33,155 nucleotides of DNA from Bacteroidales bacterium (GTDB lineage Bacteria > Bacteroidota > Bacteroidia > Bacteroidales > UBA932), in NCBI GenBank assembly GCA_017614715.1, contig JAGABI010000048.1:1-33155 (forward strand), given 5' to 3'. A program made the position numbers and the translations under genes. The stretch's first letter is position 1; each line of letters starts with the position of its first letter. The notes below the pieces were generated by a model. That model saw nothing but the letters and a program-made list of their open reading frames with translations, had not been told where the DNA came from and did no database searches. This document shows, piece after piece, positions 24,466-31,747 of the stretch.

Positions 24466-25467
24466 TCACTGTATGTTCCTTGTAAGATGCTGTTCCCAGC
24501 GAGGCGGGATATCGTGACATCTAATCCAGTTGGCTCCGCGAGATATGGCGAGACGTTCCAGACGGAGCGTCTCGCCTAGCGTTTTGGGGTCACTGGGGGT
24601 TAGGCCCAGAGGTTGGTACGTCATCCTTTTGCGTGAGATGCCAATGAGAATCTCGCGGCCGAAGATCTTGAGTCCGTCCAGGCGGTTGAGCAGTTCGAGG
24701 TTTTCGTCCACGTCTTTGCCAAAGCCGAAGCCTGGGTCCAGTATCCAGTCTTGCAGGCCGGCCTCTGCGGCGCGTTTTTCAAAGTTGCTGAAGAACCCGG
24801 CCACGCGGGCTACGATATCGCCTTCGCCATCGGCGATGGGATGCAACTCTTTACCTTCTATGACAAACGGAATCTGGTTGTGCATGGCCACGTAGGGGAG
24901 GCCCAGCCGTGCAACCAGCGGCAACAGTTCCGGGTCGCTTTGGCCCGCGGAGATATCGTTAACTATGAACGGACCTATAATGTCGTACGCCCGTTTTACG
25001 ATTTCGGCGGAAAAAGTGTCTATTGAGAATCGCGACCCAGTGTATCCGCTGGCAGTCGGCAACTGGTTTGCTTCTTCGGGCGATTGCATGAAAACGTCTG
25101 CTTCCGTACTGGCAATAGGAAGCGGGTATGTGTCTCCTGCAGATAACGTGTCTGCGGCTGCCCTTGTGCTGGCAGACGGTGACGGGCTGATTGAAGGCTC
25201 GCTTTCAGATGCCATCGTGCGAGTGTCTGGAAAACGTTTCTGTACAACCTCCAGCACCGGCTTCAGCCGCCGCCACTCCTCCTCAACGCCCGGATATGTA
25301 CTCCCCGGCCGCGACGAGCAAGCCCCAATATCCACTACGTCCGCCCCTTCGCCAAACAACTTCTCCACGCGTGCAATAAACTGTTCCACGCCGCTCACCC
25401 TGCTGCCCGCAAAAAAAGAATCGTCGTTCACATTCACGATTCCCATTATCTTGATTTCGGATACCAT
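24466..25467 (-). CDS. folP: Dihydropteroate synthase with large insertion
   Basis: A 333-residue TIM-barrel enzyme that joins p-aminobenzoate to dihydropterin pyrophosphate; it is the sulfonamide target. It starts MVSEIKIMGIVNVNDDSFFAGSR, keeps DIGACSSRPG (47-56), SIDTFSAEIV (148-157), FIVNDISAGQ (167-176), LDPGFGFGK (243-251) and ISRKRM (277-282). Three things differ from the usual family of about 280 residues: the loop-1 consensus NVTPDSF reads NVNDDSF; the usual MHMRG loop reads MHNQIP; and about 64 residues (82-145, nucleotides 25033-25224) rich in Ser, Ala, Pro and Thr with no Lys lie between helix 2 and the SIDT strand. The reading frame stays open through the insertion. A frame extending to 25563 exists, but the ATG at 25467 is the natural start. 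It is divergent from tmk. Confidence 0.93.
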   Translation of the reverse strand: MVSEIKIMGIVNVNDDSFFAGSRVSGVEQFIARVEKLFGEGADVVDIGACSSRPGSTYPGVEEEWRRLKPVLEVVQKRFPDTRTMASESEPSISPSPSASTRAAADTLSAGDTYPLPIASTEADVFMQSPEEANQLPTASGYTGSRFSIDTFSAEIVKRAYDIIGPFIVNDISAGQSDPELLPLVARLGLPYVAMHNQIPFVIEGKELHPIADGEGDIVARVAGFFSNFEKRAAEAGLQDWILDPGFGFGKDVDENLELLNRLDGLKIFGREILIGISRKRMTYQPLGLTPSDPKTLGETLRLERLAISRGANWIRCHDIPPRWEQHLTRNIQ

Positions 25468-25484
25468 GTTATTCAAATAAAAAG

Positions 25485-25492
25485 TATATTTG
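25485..25492 (+). promoter_or_regulatory. tmk -7 box, head-to-head with folP -7 box
   Basis: TATATTTG matches TAnnTTTG and ends 27 nt before the tmk ATG. It directly abuts the folP -7 box on the other strand. There is no TTG at the expected spacing. Confidence 0.55.
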
Positions 25493-25500
25493 CAAAGATA
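25493..25500 (-). promoter_or_regulatory. folP -7 box, head-to-head with tmk -7 box
   Basis: On the minus strand this reads TATCTTTG, 25 nt before the folP ATG. Together with its neighbour it forms the near-palindrome TATATTTGCAAAGATA. Confidence 0.55.
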
Positions 25501-25519
25501 CACATAAAGCGATGCGAAT

Positions 25520-26188
25520 ATGCTGATAGTTCTTGAAGGATTGGACGGGGCGGGGAAGTCCACGCAGTTGAAGATGCTGTGCGAGTACCTGCAGGGGAGG
25601 GGTGATAAATTGAAGTATCTCCATTTTCCGAGGTACGATGCCCCGGTTTACGGTGAGTTGATTTCGAATTTTCTGAAGGGGGAGTATGGTGGCAACGATG
25701 CTGTGCACCCACAGCTGGTGGCGCTGCTGTTTGCAGAGGACCGGCGCGATGCGGCTGAGCAGATAAACGAGTGGCTCAGCGCAGGCTATACTGTGGTGCT
25801 GGACCGTTATGTGTATAGCAATATCGCATTCCAGACTTCCAAGCTGGCCGACCCGGAGAAGGCGCAGAAGTTGCGTGATTGGATCTTTGACCTCGAATAC
25901 AACGTGTTCCAGATTCCGCGACCCAACCTGAACCTGTTTCTGGATGTGCCCATCGGGTTTGTGGAGTCACGGCTGAACCATCAGCGCAGCGGCAGCGACC
26001 GCGACTATCTGGACGGCGCCCAGGATATCCATGAGGCCGACATCGAGTTCCAGAAAAAAGTGCGCGCCGTGTATTTGGAGTGCTGTGCTACCGATGCCAA
26101 TTTCATCCGTATAGACTGTGCAGACCCGGAAACCGGATTGATTCTTCCGCCGGAACCCATCTTTGAAATGATCAAAAGTAAGCTATGA
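25520..26188 (+). CDS. tmk: Thymidylate kinase
   Basis: A 222-residue kinase making dTDP from dTMP. The P-loop EGLDGAGKST is at residues 6-15, the DRYVYSNIAFQ segment carries the catalytic DR(Y/H) motif near residue 95, and the LID region is SGSDRDYLDG near 155. No Arg lies in the P-loop, so the catalytic Arg would come from the LID, as in the E. coli-type enzymes. Length is normal (about 205-225). The stop TGA overlaps the next ATG (ATGA), indicating coupled translation with the DoxX-like gene. Confidence 0.97.
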   Translation: MLIVLEGLDGAGKSTQLKMLCEYLQGRGDKLKYLHFPRYDAPVYGELISNFLKGEYGGNDAVHPQLVALLFAEDRRDAAEQINEWLSAGYTVVLDRYVYSNIAFQTSKLADPEKAQKLRDWIFDLEYNVFQIPRPNLNLFLDVPIGFVESRLNHQRSGSDRDYLDGAQDIHEADIEFQKKVRAVYLECCATDANFIRIDCADPETGLILPPEPIFEMIKSKL

Positions 26189-27384
26189 AAGGCATCGCCC
26201 GCTTTTGCAGGCTGATTGTCGGCCTGGTTTTTATTTTTTCCGGCTTTGTCAAGCTTCTCTCGCCCGTTGGAACATCCTTGATTATTAAGGAGTATCTTAC
26301 TGCTTTTCATATCGGTTTCCTCACTCCGGCGGCGTTGGTGCTGGGCATTGCCCTGGCCTCGACCGAGTTTCTGACCGGCGTTGCCTTGCTGCTGCGGCTG
26401 CGTTTCCATCTGGCCGCCGTGGTGGCGCTACTGCTGGTGGCGGTATTCACCCCGCTCACCCTCTACCTGGCCCTCTTCAACCCGATAGCGGATTGCGGCT
26501 GTTTTGGCGAGGCGGTGCACCTTACCAACTGGCAGACATTTTTCAAGAACGTGATTCTGCTGCCCTGCGTCATTATAATCTTTTGCTCGCGCAAGGTGGT
26601 CGGCCGATATACATATCCCGCGCTGGAGTGGGTCTTTATGGGATTGTTCGCCCTGCTGGCGGCCGCAGTGCTGCTGCAGACCTTCCTCTGGGCGCCGCTG
26701 GCGGAGTTTACCGATTACAAGGTGGGGAATGAGATCAAAGCCGCCCCTACCCGCAGCGCCGCCGACCTGTATGAGACGGTGTTCCTCTACGAGAAGGATG
26801 GCGTTCAGGAGACCTTCACGCTGGATAACCTGCCCGATTCCACATGGACCTTCGTGGATGCCGTGACCAAATCGAATGGGCTGGTGGCCAACGCTTCTGA
26901 CGCCGATTTCAGGGTCGAGGCGCCGGATGGTACCGACATCGCCACTCGTCTGCTGGAGCAGGACAAACTGTTGCTGATGACCATATATCACCCGGACAAG
27001 TTTGTCCGCCGTCATGGCGTGGAGCCCATTTTGAAGATCAAGTCGGAAGCTGAGGCTCAGGGGCTGGAATTTGTGCTGGTGGCCTCCGACAAGATAGAGG
27101 GACTGCCCGATGACTGTCCGATGAACCTCGCCGACCTCAAGCTGCTTATGACGCTGAACCGTAGCAACGGCGGCGTCACGCTGCTGGACGAGGGGATTGT
27201 CATACGCAAGTGGACCTTTTTCCGTGCTAACCGCCAGGGCATCGATTTCTGGGGCCAGGAAGACCCTGAGTTCACGCTGCTTATGACGCTCAACCGCCAG
27301 CGAATGTCGGTGGAAATAGCGGTGGTGCTCTTCATCTTGCTCTGCCTGGCAAAATTCATAGTATTTTTCAAGAAGAAGGAGTAA
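26185..27384 (+). CDS. DoxX/MauE-like membrane protein, BT_3928 family
   Basis: A 399-residue inner-membrane protein of the BT_3928 type known from Bacteroidota. The N-terminal part resembles DoxX/MauE: about five hydrophobic helices within residues 1-170 (first helix near FCRLIVGLVFIFSGFVKLLS), with a conserved DCGCFG motif near residue 110 whose paired Cys suggests a redox role. A second region (about 175-365) is soluble, probably periplasmic, with a thioredoxin-like flavour to its strands (for example KLLLMTIYHP and EFVLVASD), and a last hydrophobic helix (about 375-392) ends in a Lys/Glu tail. Biological function is unknown. It overlaps tmk by 4 nt and precedes yraN by 5 nt. Confidence 0.85.
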   Translation: MKGIARFCRLIVGLVFIFSGFVKLLSPVGTSLIIKEYLTAFHIGFLTPAALVLGIALASTEFLTGVALLLRLRFHLAAVVALLLVAVFTPLTLYLALFNPIADCGCFGEAVHLTNWQTFFKNVILLPCVIIIFCSRKVVGRYTYPALEWVFMGLFALLAAAVLLQTFLWAPLAEFTDYKVGNEIKAAPTRSAADLYETVFLYEKDGVQETFTLDNLPDSTWTFVDAVTKSNGLVANASDADFRVEAPDGTDIATRLLEQDKLLLMTIYHPDKFVRRHGVEPILKIKSEAEAQGLEFVLVASDKIEGLPDDCPMNLADLKLLMTLNRSNGGVTLLDEGIVIRKWTFFRANRQGIDFWGQEDPEFTLLMTLNRQRMSVEIAVVLFILLCLAKFIVFFKKKE

Positions 27385-27389
27385 CGGTT

Positions 27390-27755
27390 ATGAACGACAC
27401 GGGGCTGTTGGGAAGAAGGGGAGAGGATGTCGCTTTGGATTATCTGCAGCGGTGCGGATTGCATCTGGTGCAGCGTAACTGGCGCGCAGGCCACCTTGAG
27501 GTGGACCTGATTATGGAGGATATCTATTCTGTGAGGATAGTGGAGGTGAAGACGCTGCACGTTGGGGACGGTTTTGACCCTTCTGACGATGTTACCCGCG
27601 ATAAACGGTTGAAGCTGGTGAGGGCGGCAAAAACTTACTATGCCAGGAATCCAACCAACAAAGAGATCAAGTTTGACGTGGTGACGGTACTGTTCGATGC
27701 CGGGGAGGTGGTTGAGGTGAACTATCTGCCCGATGCATTCAATGCCTTGGGATGA
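27390..27755 (+). CDS. YraN family protein (UPF0102)
   Basis: A 121-residue protein with the restriction-endonuclease-like fold of the YraN family. The N-terminus has LGRRGEDVALDYL (the G.xGE..A pattern), RNWRAGHLEVDLI carries the E-V-D/L active-site strand, and VEVKT is the E.K motif. These residues form a metal-dependent nuclease site in related folds; the family's real role is not established. Length matches the family (about 115-130). It is the last gene of the tmk run; the hairpin at 27763-27792 follows. Confidence 0.9.
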   Translation: MNDTGLLGRRGEDVALDYLQRCGLHLVQRNWRAGHLEVDLIMEDIYSVRIVEVKTLHVGDGFDPSDDVTRDKRLKLVRAAKTYYARNPTNKEIKFDVVTVLFDAGEVVEVNYLPDAFNALG

Positions 27756-27762
27756 AAATTCA

Positions 27763-27792
27763 GAGGCCGGAACCCTTGCGGGCTTCGGCCTC
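27763..27792. terminator. Probable bidirectional terminator hairpin
   Basis: GAGGCCG (27763-27769) pairs with CGGCCTC (27786-27792), and CCC with GGG inside around a TTGC loop. It lies between the convergent yraN and pcrA genes. On the minus strand a short T-run (AATTTTC) follows; on the plus strand there is none. Confidence 0.5.
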
Positions 27793-27835
27793 CTACCTTA
27801 ACCATAACCTAAACTATGAAAAATTCATTCAGTAT

Positions 27836-27871
27836 TATTTGCAAATAGTGTGCCGTTGCTATTTGCAAATA
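27836..27871. repeat. Two identical 12-bp palindromes, TATTTGCAAATA
   Basis: The self-complementary 12-mer occurs at 27836-27847 and again at 27860-27871, 24 bp centre to centre. The second copy covers the pcrA stop codon (complement of 27859-27861) and its last codons. The meaning is unknown: a protein-binding site, a paired hairpin 3' end, or coincidence helped by AT-rich sequence. Confidence 0.6.
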
Positions 27872-30303
27872 CGCAATTTGGCGTACTTTAAAATCAGTTT
27901 TTTTGTTTCTCCGCTGTCAGTGACAAAGATAGCTTTGGCGTCACCCCCAAACCCCTCTATGCTTTTGATCACTCCTGGCCCGAAGATGTTGTGCTCAACC
28001 TTCATCCCCACCCGGATATCTTCCGGGCGGTCGGGCTTGAAATCGGGGGATGGGGCTCTGTGCACTACCGGCGCTTTTGGGGCAGGGCGGGTCACCACAG
28101 ACGGCTTTGATTGTTGAGGTTGCTGCTGCGGCCTGCCGTAATTGGGCGCCCATTTCCCGGTGGGGGCAGTGCCGGCATAGCGGCCCCGGCCTTCGTTGTT
28201 GCCGGATGACCATCCGCCGCCAGATGATGGCCTGCTGCCAAACCCAAAATCGTCAAAAGCGCTGGATGAGGGCACGTCGCCATCCAGATATTTCCGGTCT
28301 ATCTCTTTGACAAAGCGGCTAACCTGGTTGAATTCCTCCTTTCCGTAACGGTGCCGGATGGATGCGAAGGATAAGGTGACCTCTCTCTTGGCACGGGTGA
28401 TAGCCACATAAAAGAGCCGGCGCTCCTCCTCTATGTCGGTAGGGGTGATGTCGCTGCCGGATGGGAACAGGTTCTCTTCCAGCCCCGCTACATATACATA
28501 AGGGTACTCAAGGCCCTTGGAGGAGTGAACCGTCATCAGGCTTATCTTGTTGTCGTCGTCACCTTCGTCTTCGCTTTTCTCCGATGCCGAGAGGAGGGTG
28601 AAGTTCTCTATATAATCTGAGAGGGTTATGATATCGTCCGCGGAGGCCATATCCTCACCAGTATCGGTATCGTAATACTTCCGCATCTGAGCCTCATCTT
28701 CGCAGAACTGCTTGATGCCGTTGAACAACTCCTGTACGTTCTCTATCCGGTCCTTCTCCTCCTTGCCCTGCTGCATTTGCAGATAGGCCATCATTCCGCT
28801 CCTCTGGCTTATCTCTGCCGCCAGCGTGTAGGCCTCGGTTGTGGAGGCCTTACCTGCCAAGGGCATTATCAGGTTGTTGAATTCCCTGAAGCGGGCTATC
28901 GCGCCGGCTTTGAGTCCTGCGGTGAGCAGGTCGGCATCAGGAAGGGAGCAGGCGGCCATCAGCGATACTCCGGCGGCCTCTGCGGCAATATCCAGCGCAG
29001 AGAGCGATGTGGCCCCGATGCCGCGTGCGGGGAGGTTGATGACCCGGCGGAAGGCCTCGTTGTCTTTGGGGTTAATCACCAGCCGGAAGTATGCCACCAT
29101 ATCCTTGACCTCGGCCCGGTCGAAGAACGACATTCCTGAGATGACGCGGCAGGGGAGGTTCTGCTTGCGCAGGGCCTCTTCAAGCACACGCGACTGGGCG
29201 TTGGTACGGTAGAGGATTGCAAAGTCGCTGTACTGCGCCTTGTCGCGCCAGATGATGCGCTTGATGGAGGAGGCTATCGCGTGCCCCTCCTCAAAGTCGC
29301 TGGAGGCGTTGATGATGTGTATCTTGCTGCCCTGGTCGCCGCTGGAATAGCAGACCTTGCGGATGCGGTTTTTGTTGCTTTCTATCAGGCTGTTGGCGGC
29401 ATTTACGATGGTCTGCGTGGAGCGGTAGTTCTGCTCCAGGCGGATTATGCGCGATTCCGGATAATCCTTCTGGAAGTTGAGGATATTCTCAATCCTGGCG
29501 CCGCGGAAACTGTAGATGCTCTGGCTGTCGTCACCCACCACACAGATATTGTGGTGGACGGAGGCGAGCTTCTTGAGGATGAGGTACTGGGCATAGTTGG
29601 TGTCCTGATACTCATCCACAAGGATATACTTGAAGCGGTCGCGGATTGCCTCCAGTGCAACCTTGTGGTCGCGAAACAGTATGTTTGTGTTCAGCAGTAT
29701 GTCGTCGAAATCCATCGCCCCGGAGGCCTTGCATTTGGCTGCGTAAAGGGTGAATATCTCGTGCAGGCGGGGGCGCTTGCAGGAGGTGTCCTCGCCGGTA
29801 TAGATGGCGTTCTTGGCGTACGATGCGGCGGTGAGCAGGTCGTTCTTGGCGTTGGAGATGCGGGCTGCCACGCTGGAAGGCTTGTAAGTCTTGTCGTCCA
29901 GGTTCAGTTCCTTGATGCATTTGGTTATGGCCGATTTGGTGTCGGCGGCATCGTATATTGTAAACTGTTTGGGGTAGCCGAGCAACTCAGCGTACTCCCT
30001 GAGGAATCTCACAAAGATGGAGTGGAAGGTCCCCATCCAGATGCGCTGCGCATTGCGCTCTCCCACCAGGGCGGATATCCTCTCTTTCATCTCTCCCGCA
30101 GCCTTCTTGGTGAAGGTCAGCGCAAGTATCCGGTACGGCTCGACGCCGTTGTTTATTATGTTTGCCAGCCGGCAGGTGAGCACGCGCGTCTTGCCGCTGC
30201 CCGCTCCGGCTACTATCAAAAGCGGGCCCTCAGTGCTCTCTACGGCCACTCGCTGCGCTTCGTTCAGCCCTCGTAAAATCTCTTCGTTGCCACTTGGGTT
30301 CAT
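27859..30303 (-). CDS. UvrD/PcrA-type DNA helicase
   Basis: An 814-residue superfamily-1A helicase acting in repair and replication-conflict resolution. Landmarks in order: Q-motif LNEAQRVAV, Walker A GAGSGKT (about 32-38), VDEYQDTNYAQY (motif II), GDDSQSIYSFRGA (motif III), LEQNYRS (motif IV), the long 2B insert (about 380-560), SLMTVHSSKGLEYPYV (motif V), EERRLFYVAITRAKR (motif VI). The C-terminal 150 residues are a Gly/Pro/Gln-rich linker ending in a Tudor-like module (VGMKVEHNIFGPGVIKSIEG), as in PcrA, where it binds RNA polymerase. A TTG at 30378 could add 25 residues, but the ATG at 30303 (MNPSGNEEILRGLNEAQ) is the normal start. It is divergent from nqrA. Confidence 0.95.
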   Translation of the reverse strand: MNPSGNEEILRGLNEAQRVAVESTEGPLLIVAGAGSGKTRVLTCRLANIINNGVEPYRILALTFTKKAAGEMKERISALVGERNAQRIWMGTFHSIFVRFLREYAELLGYPKQFTIYDAADTKSAITKCIKELNLDDKTYKPSSVAARISNAKNDLLTAASYAKNAIYTGEDTSCKRPRLHEIFTLYAAKCKASGAMDFDDILLNTNILFRDHKVALEAIRDRFKYILVDEYQDTNYAQYLILKKLASVHHNICVVGDDSQSIYSFRGARIENILNFQKDYPESRIIRLEQNYRSTQTIVNAANSLIESNKNRIRKVCYSSGDQGSKIHIINASSDFEEGHAIASSIKRIIWRDKAQYSDFAILYRTNAQSRVLEEALRKQNLPCRVISGMSFFDRAEVKDMVAYFRLVINPKDNEAFRRVINLPARGIGATSLSALDIAAEAAGVSLMAACSLPDADLLTAGLKAGAIARFREFNNLIMPLAGKASTTEAYTLAAEISQRSGMMAYLQMQQGKEEKDRIENVQELFNGIKQFCEDEAQMRKYYDTDTGEDMASADDIITLSDYIENFTLLSASEKSEDEGDDDNKISLMTVHSSKGLEYPYVYVAGLEENLFPSGSDITPTDIEEERRLFYVAITRAKREVTLSFASIRHRYGKEEFNQVSRFVKEIDRKYLDGDVPSSSAFDDFGFGSRPSSGGGWSSGNNEGRGRYAGTAPTGKWAPNYGRPQQQPQQSKPSVVTRPAPKAPVVHRAPSPDFKPDRPEDIRVGMKVEHNIFGPGVIKSIEGFGGDAKAIFVTDSGETKKLILKYAKLRICK

Positions 30304-30307
30304 ACCA

Positions 30308-30315
30308 CAAAAATA
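30308..30315 (-). promoter_or_regulatory. -7 box candidate for pcrA
   Basis: Reads TATTTTTG on the minus strand, only 4 nt before the ATG at 30303. If it is real, the transcript would start at or inside the start codon (leaderless or nearly so). There is no TTG at good spacing, so it may be chance. Confidence 0.25.
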
Positions 30316-30316
30316 A

Positions 30317-30346
30317 TTGAAAAACCTAAAGAAATTAGTAAATTTG
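30317..30346 (+). promoter_or_regulatory. nqr operon promoter, complete Bacteroidota type
   Basis: TTG at 30317-30319 and TAAATTTG at 30339-30346 have a 19-nt spacer, a full -33/-7 match. The predicted start leaves a leader of about 40 nt before the nqrA ATG. Confidence 0.7.
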
Positions 30347-30393
30347 CGCGCGATTTTGAAGGAAATATTTCTTATCAATTAATAATTCTAATA

Positions 30394-31746
30394 ATGTCAG
30401 AACACATCAGATTGAAAAAGGGGTTGGATATTCCTCTCGCAGGTGCCGCCCCCGCAAAAATCGCAGAAACTGTTGCTCCTGACCTTGTTGCCTTAAAACC
30501 CACCGATTTCAAAGCCTTGGTGCCCAAGCTCGCCGTAAAGGAGGGCGACAGCGTCCAGGCAGGTGACGTTTTGTTTGTGGACAAGATGAATCAGCAAGTA
30601 CGTTTCTGTTCTCCCTGCAGCGGTGTGGTTCAGCAGATTGTCCGCGGCGACAAGCGCAAGCTTCTGGCCGTGGTGGTCAAGGTTGAAGGTCAGCAGAGCG
30701 TCAAATTTGACACTGTGGACTGTTCCAAGCTTGACAAGCAGGCTGTGACTGCAATCCTTCAGGAGAGAGGCCTCTGGCCGATGATTAAACAACGCCCTTA
30801 CGGCATCATAGCAAATGGCGATGATACTCCCAAAAGTATCTTTGTATCTGCAATGAATACCGCTCCGCTCGCTCCCGATGCCGATTTTATCATGGACGGG
30901 CAGATGGAGAACCTGCAGGCCGGTATCGACGCACTTGGCCGTCTCACCAAGGGTGGCGTGCATTTCAGCCTGGCTGCAGCAAAAGAGGCCGGCAGCGCAA
31001 TGCACGACCTCAAGGGGGTAATCTTCCACACCTTTGACGGCCCGCACCCTGCAGGCAACGTAGGTGTCCAGATCAACCATATCTCTCCCATCAACAAAGG
31101 TGAGATTGTCTGGACGGTGGATCTCGTTTCACTGGCTGCGATTGGCCGCTGCCTGCGCACAGGCGTCTATGACATGACCCGCATGGTGGCAATCACCGGT
31201 CCTGCTGCAAAGGAGCCCTGCTACGTTAAGGGAGTACAGGGTATGAGCCTCAAATCGATTGCCAAATATACCGCAGAGGGTAATGTCCGCTATGTGAGCG
31301 GTGATGCCCTGACCGGAGAGAGTGTCGGTGCGGATGGCTTCCTCGGCTATTTTGACAATCAGGTCACCATCCTTGAAGAGGGCGACTATTACGAGCTGCT
31401 GGGCTGGATCAAGCCTTTCCGCCTCAAGAAGTTCAGCTTCTCTCATCTCTACTGGTCCTGGCTGGCAGGTAAGAAAAAGACTTACAACCTGGATACCAAC
31501 ACCAACGGCGGCGCCCGCGCATTCGTAGTTTCTGACGTGTACGGCAAGGTGCTCCCGATGGATATCTATCCTGTATATCTGCTCAAGGCCTGCCTTGCAA
31601 AAGATATTGAAAAAATGGAAAACCTCGGTATATACGAAGTCATTCCGGAGGACCTCGCTCTCTGCGAGTTTGTATGTCCCTCCAAGATTGAGATCCAGAA
31701 GATTCTCAGTGACGGTATAGACCTTATGTTAAAGGAGATGGCATAA
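30394..31746 (+). CDS. nqrA: Na+-translocating NADH:quinone reductase subunit A
   Basis: A 450-residue cytoplasmic subunit of NQR, the complex that oxidises NADH, reduces menaquinone or ubiquinone, and pumps sodium. The N-terminus (HIRLKKGLDIPLAGAAP) and the barrel-sandwich segment VKEGDSVQAGDVLFVDK with FCSPCSGVV match NqrA, as do GPHPAGNVGVQINHISPI, the central part of the family, and the C-terminal CEFVCPSKIEIQKI. Length is the family norm (about 446). It heads the operon; nqrB starts 1 nt after its stop. Confidence 0.97.
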   Translation: MSEHIRLKKGLDIPLAGAAPAKIAETVAPDLVALKPTDFKALVPKLAVKEGDSVQAGDVLFVDKMNQQVRFCSPCSGVVQQIVRGDKRKLLAVVVKVEGQQSVKFDTVDCSKLDKQAVTAILQERGLWPMIKQRPYGIIANGDDTPKSIFVSAMNTAPLAPDADFIMDGQMENLQAGIDALGRLTKGGVHFSLAAAKEAGSAMHDLKGVIFHTFDGPHPAGNVGVQINHISPINKGEIVWTVDLVSLAAIGRCLRTGVYDMTRMVAITGPAAKEPCYVKGVQGMSLKSIAKYTAEGNVRYVSGDALTGESVGADGFLGYFDNQVTILEEGDYYELLGWIKPFRLKKFSFSHLYWSWLAGKKKTYNLDTNTNGGARAFVVSDVYGKVLPMDIYPVYLLKACLAKDIEKMENLGIYEVIPEDLALCEFVCPSKIEIQKILSDGIDLMLKEMA

Positions 31747-31747
31747 T

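Noticed and set aside
24965-25480. Plus-strand open frame (171 residues) opposite folP, including the insertion
   Set aside because: The insertion region reads somewhat protein-like on this strand, but there is no promoter or motif, and folP is clear on both sides of it.
29281-30276. Plus-strand open frame (331 residues) opposite pcrA
   Set aside because: The hydrophobic Gly/Val/Leu-rich product is typical of an antisense shadow; the pcrA motifs on the other strand are complete.
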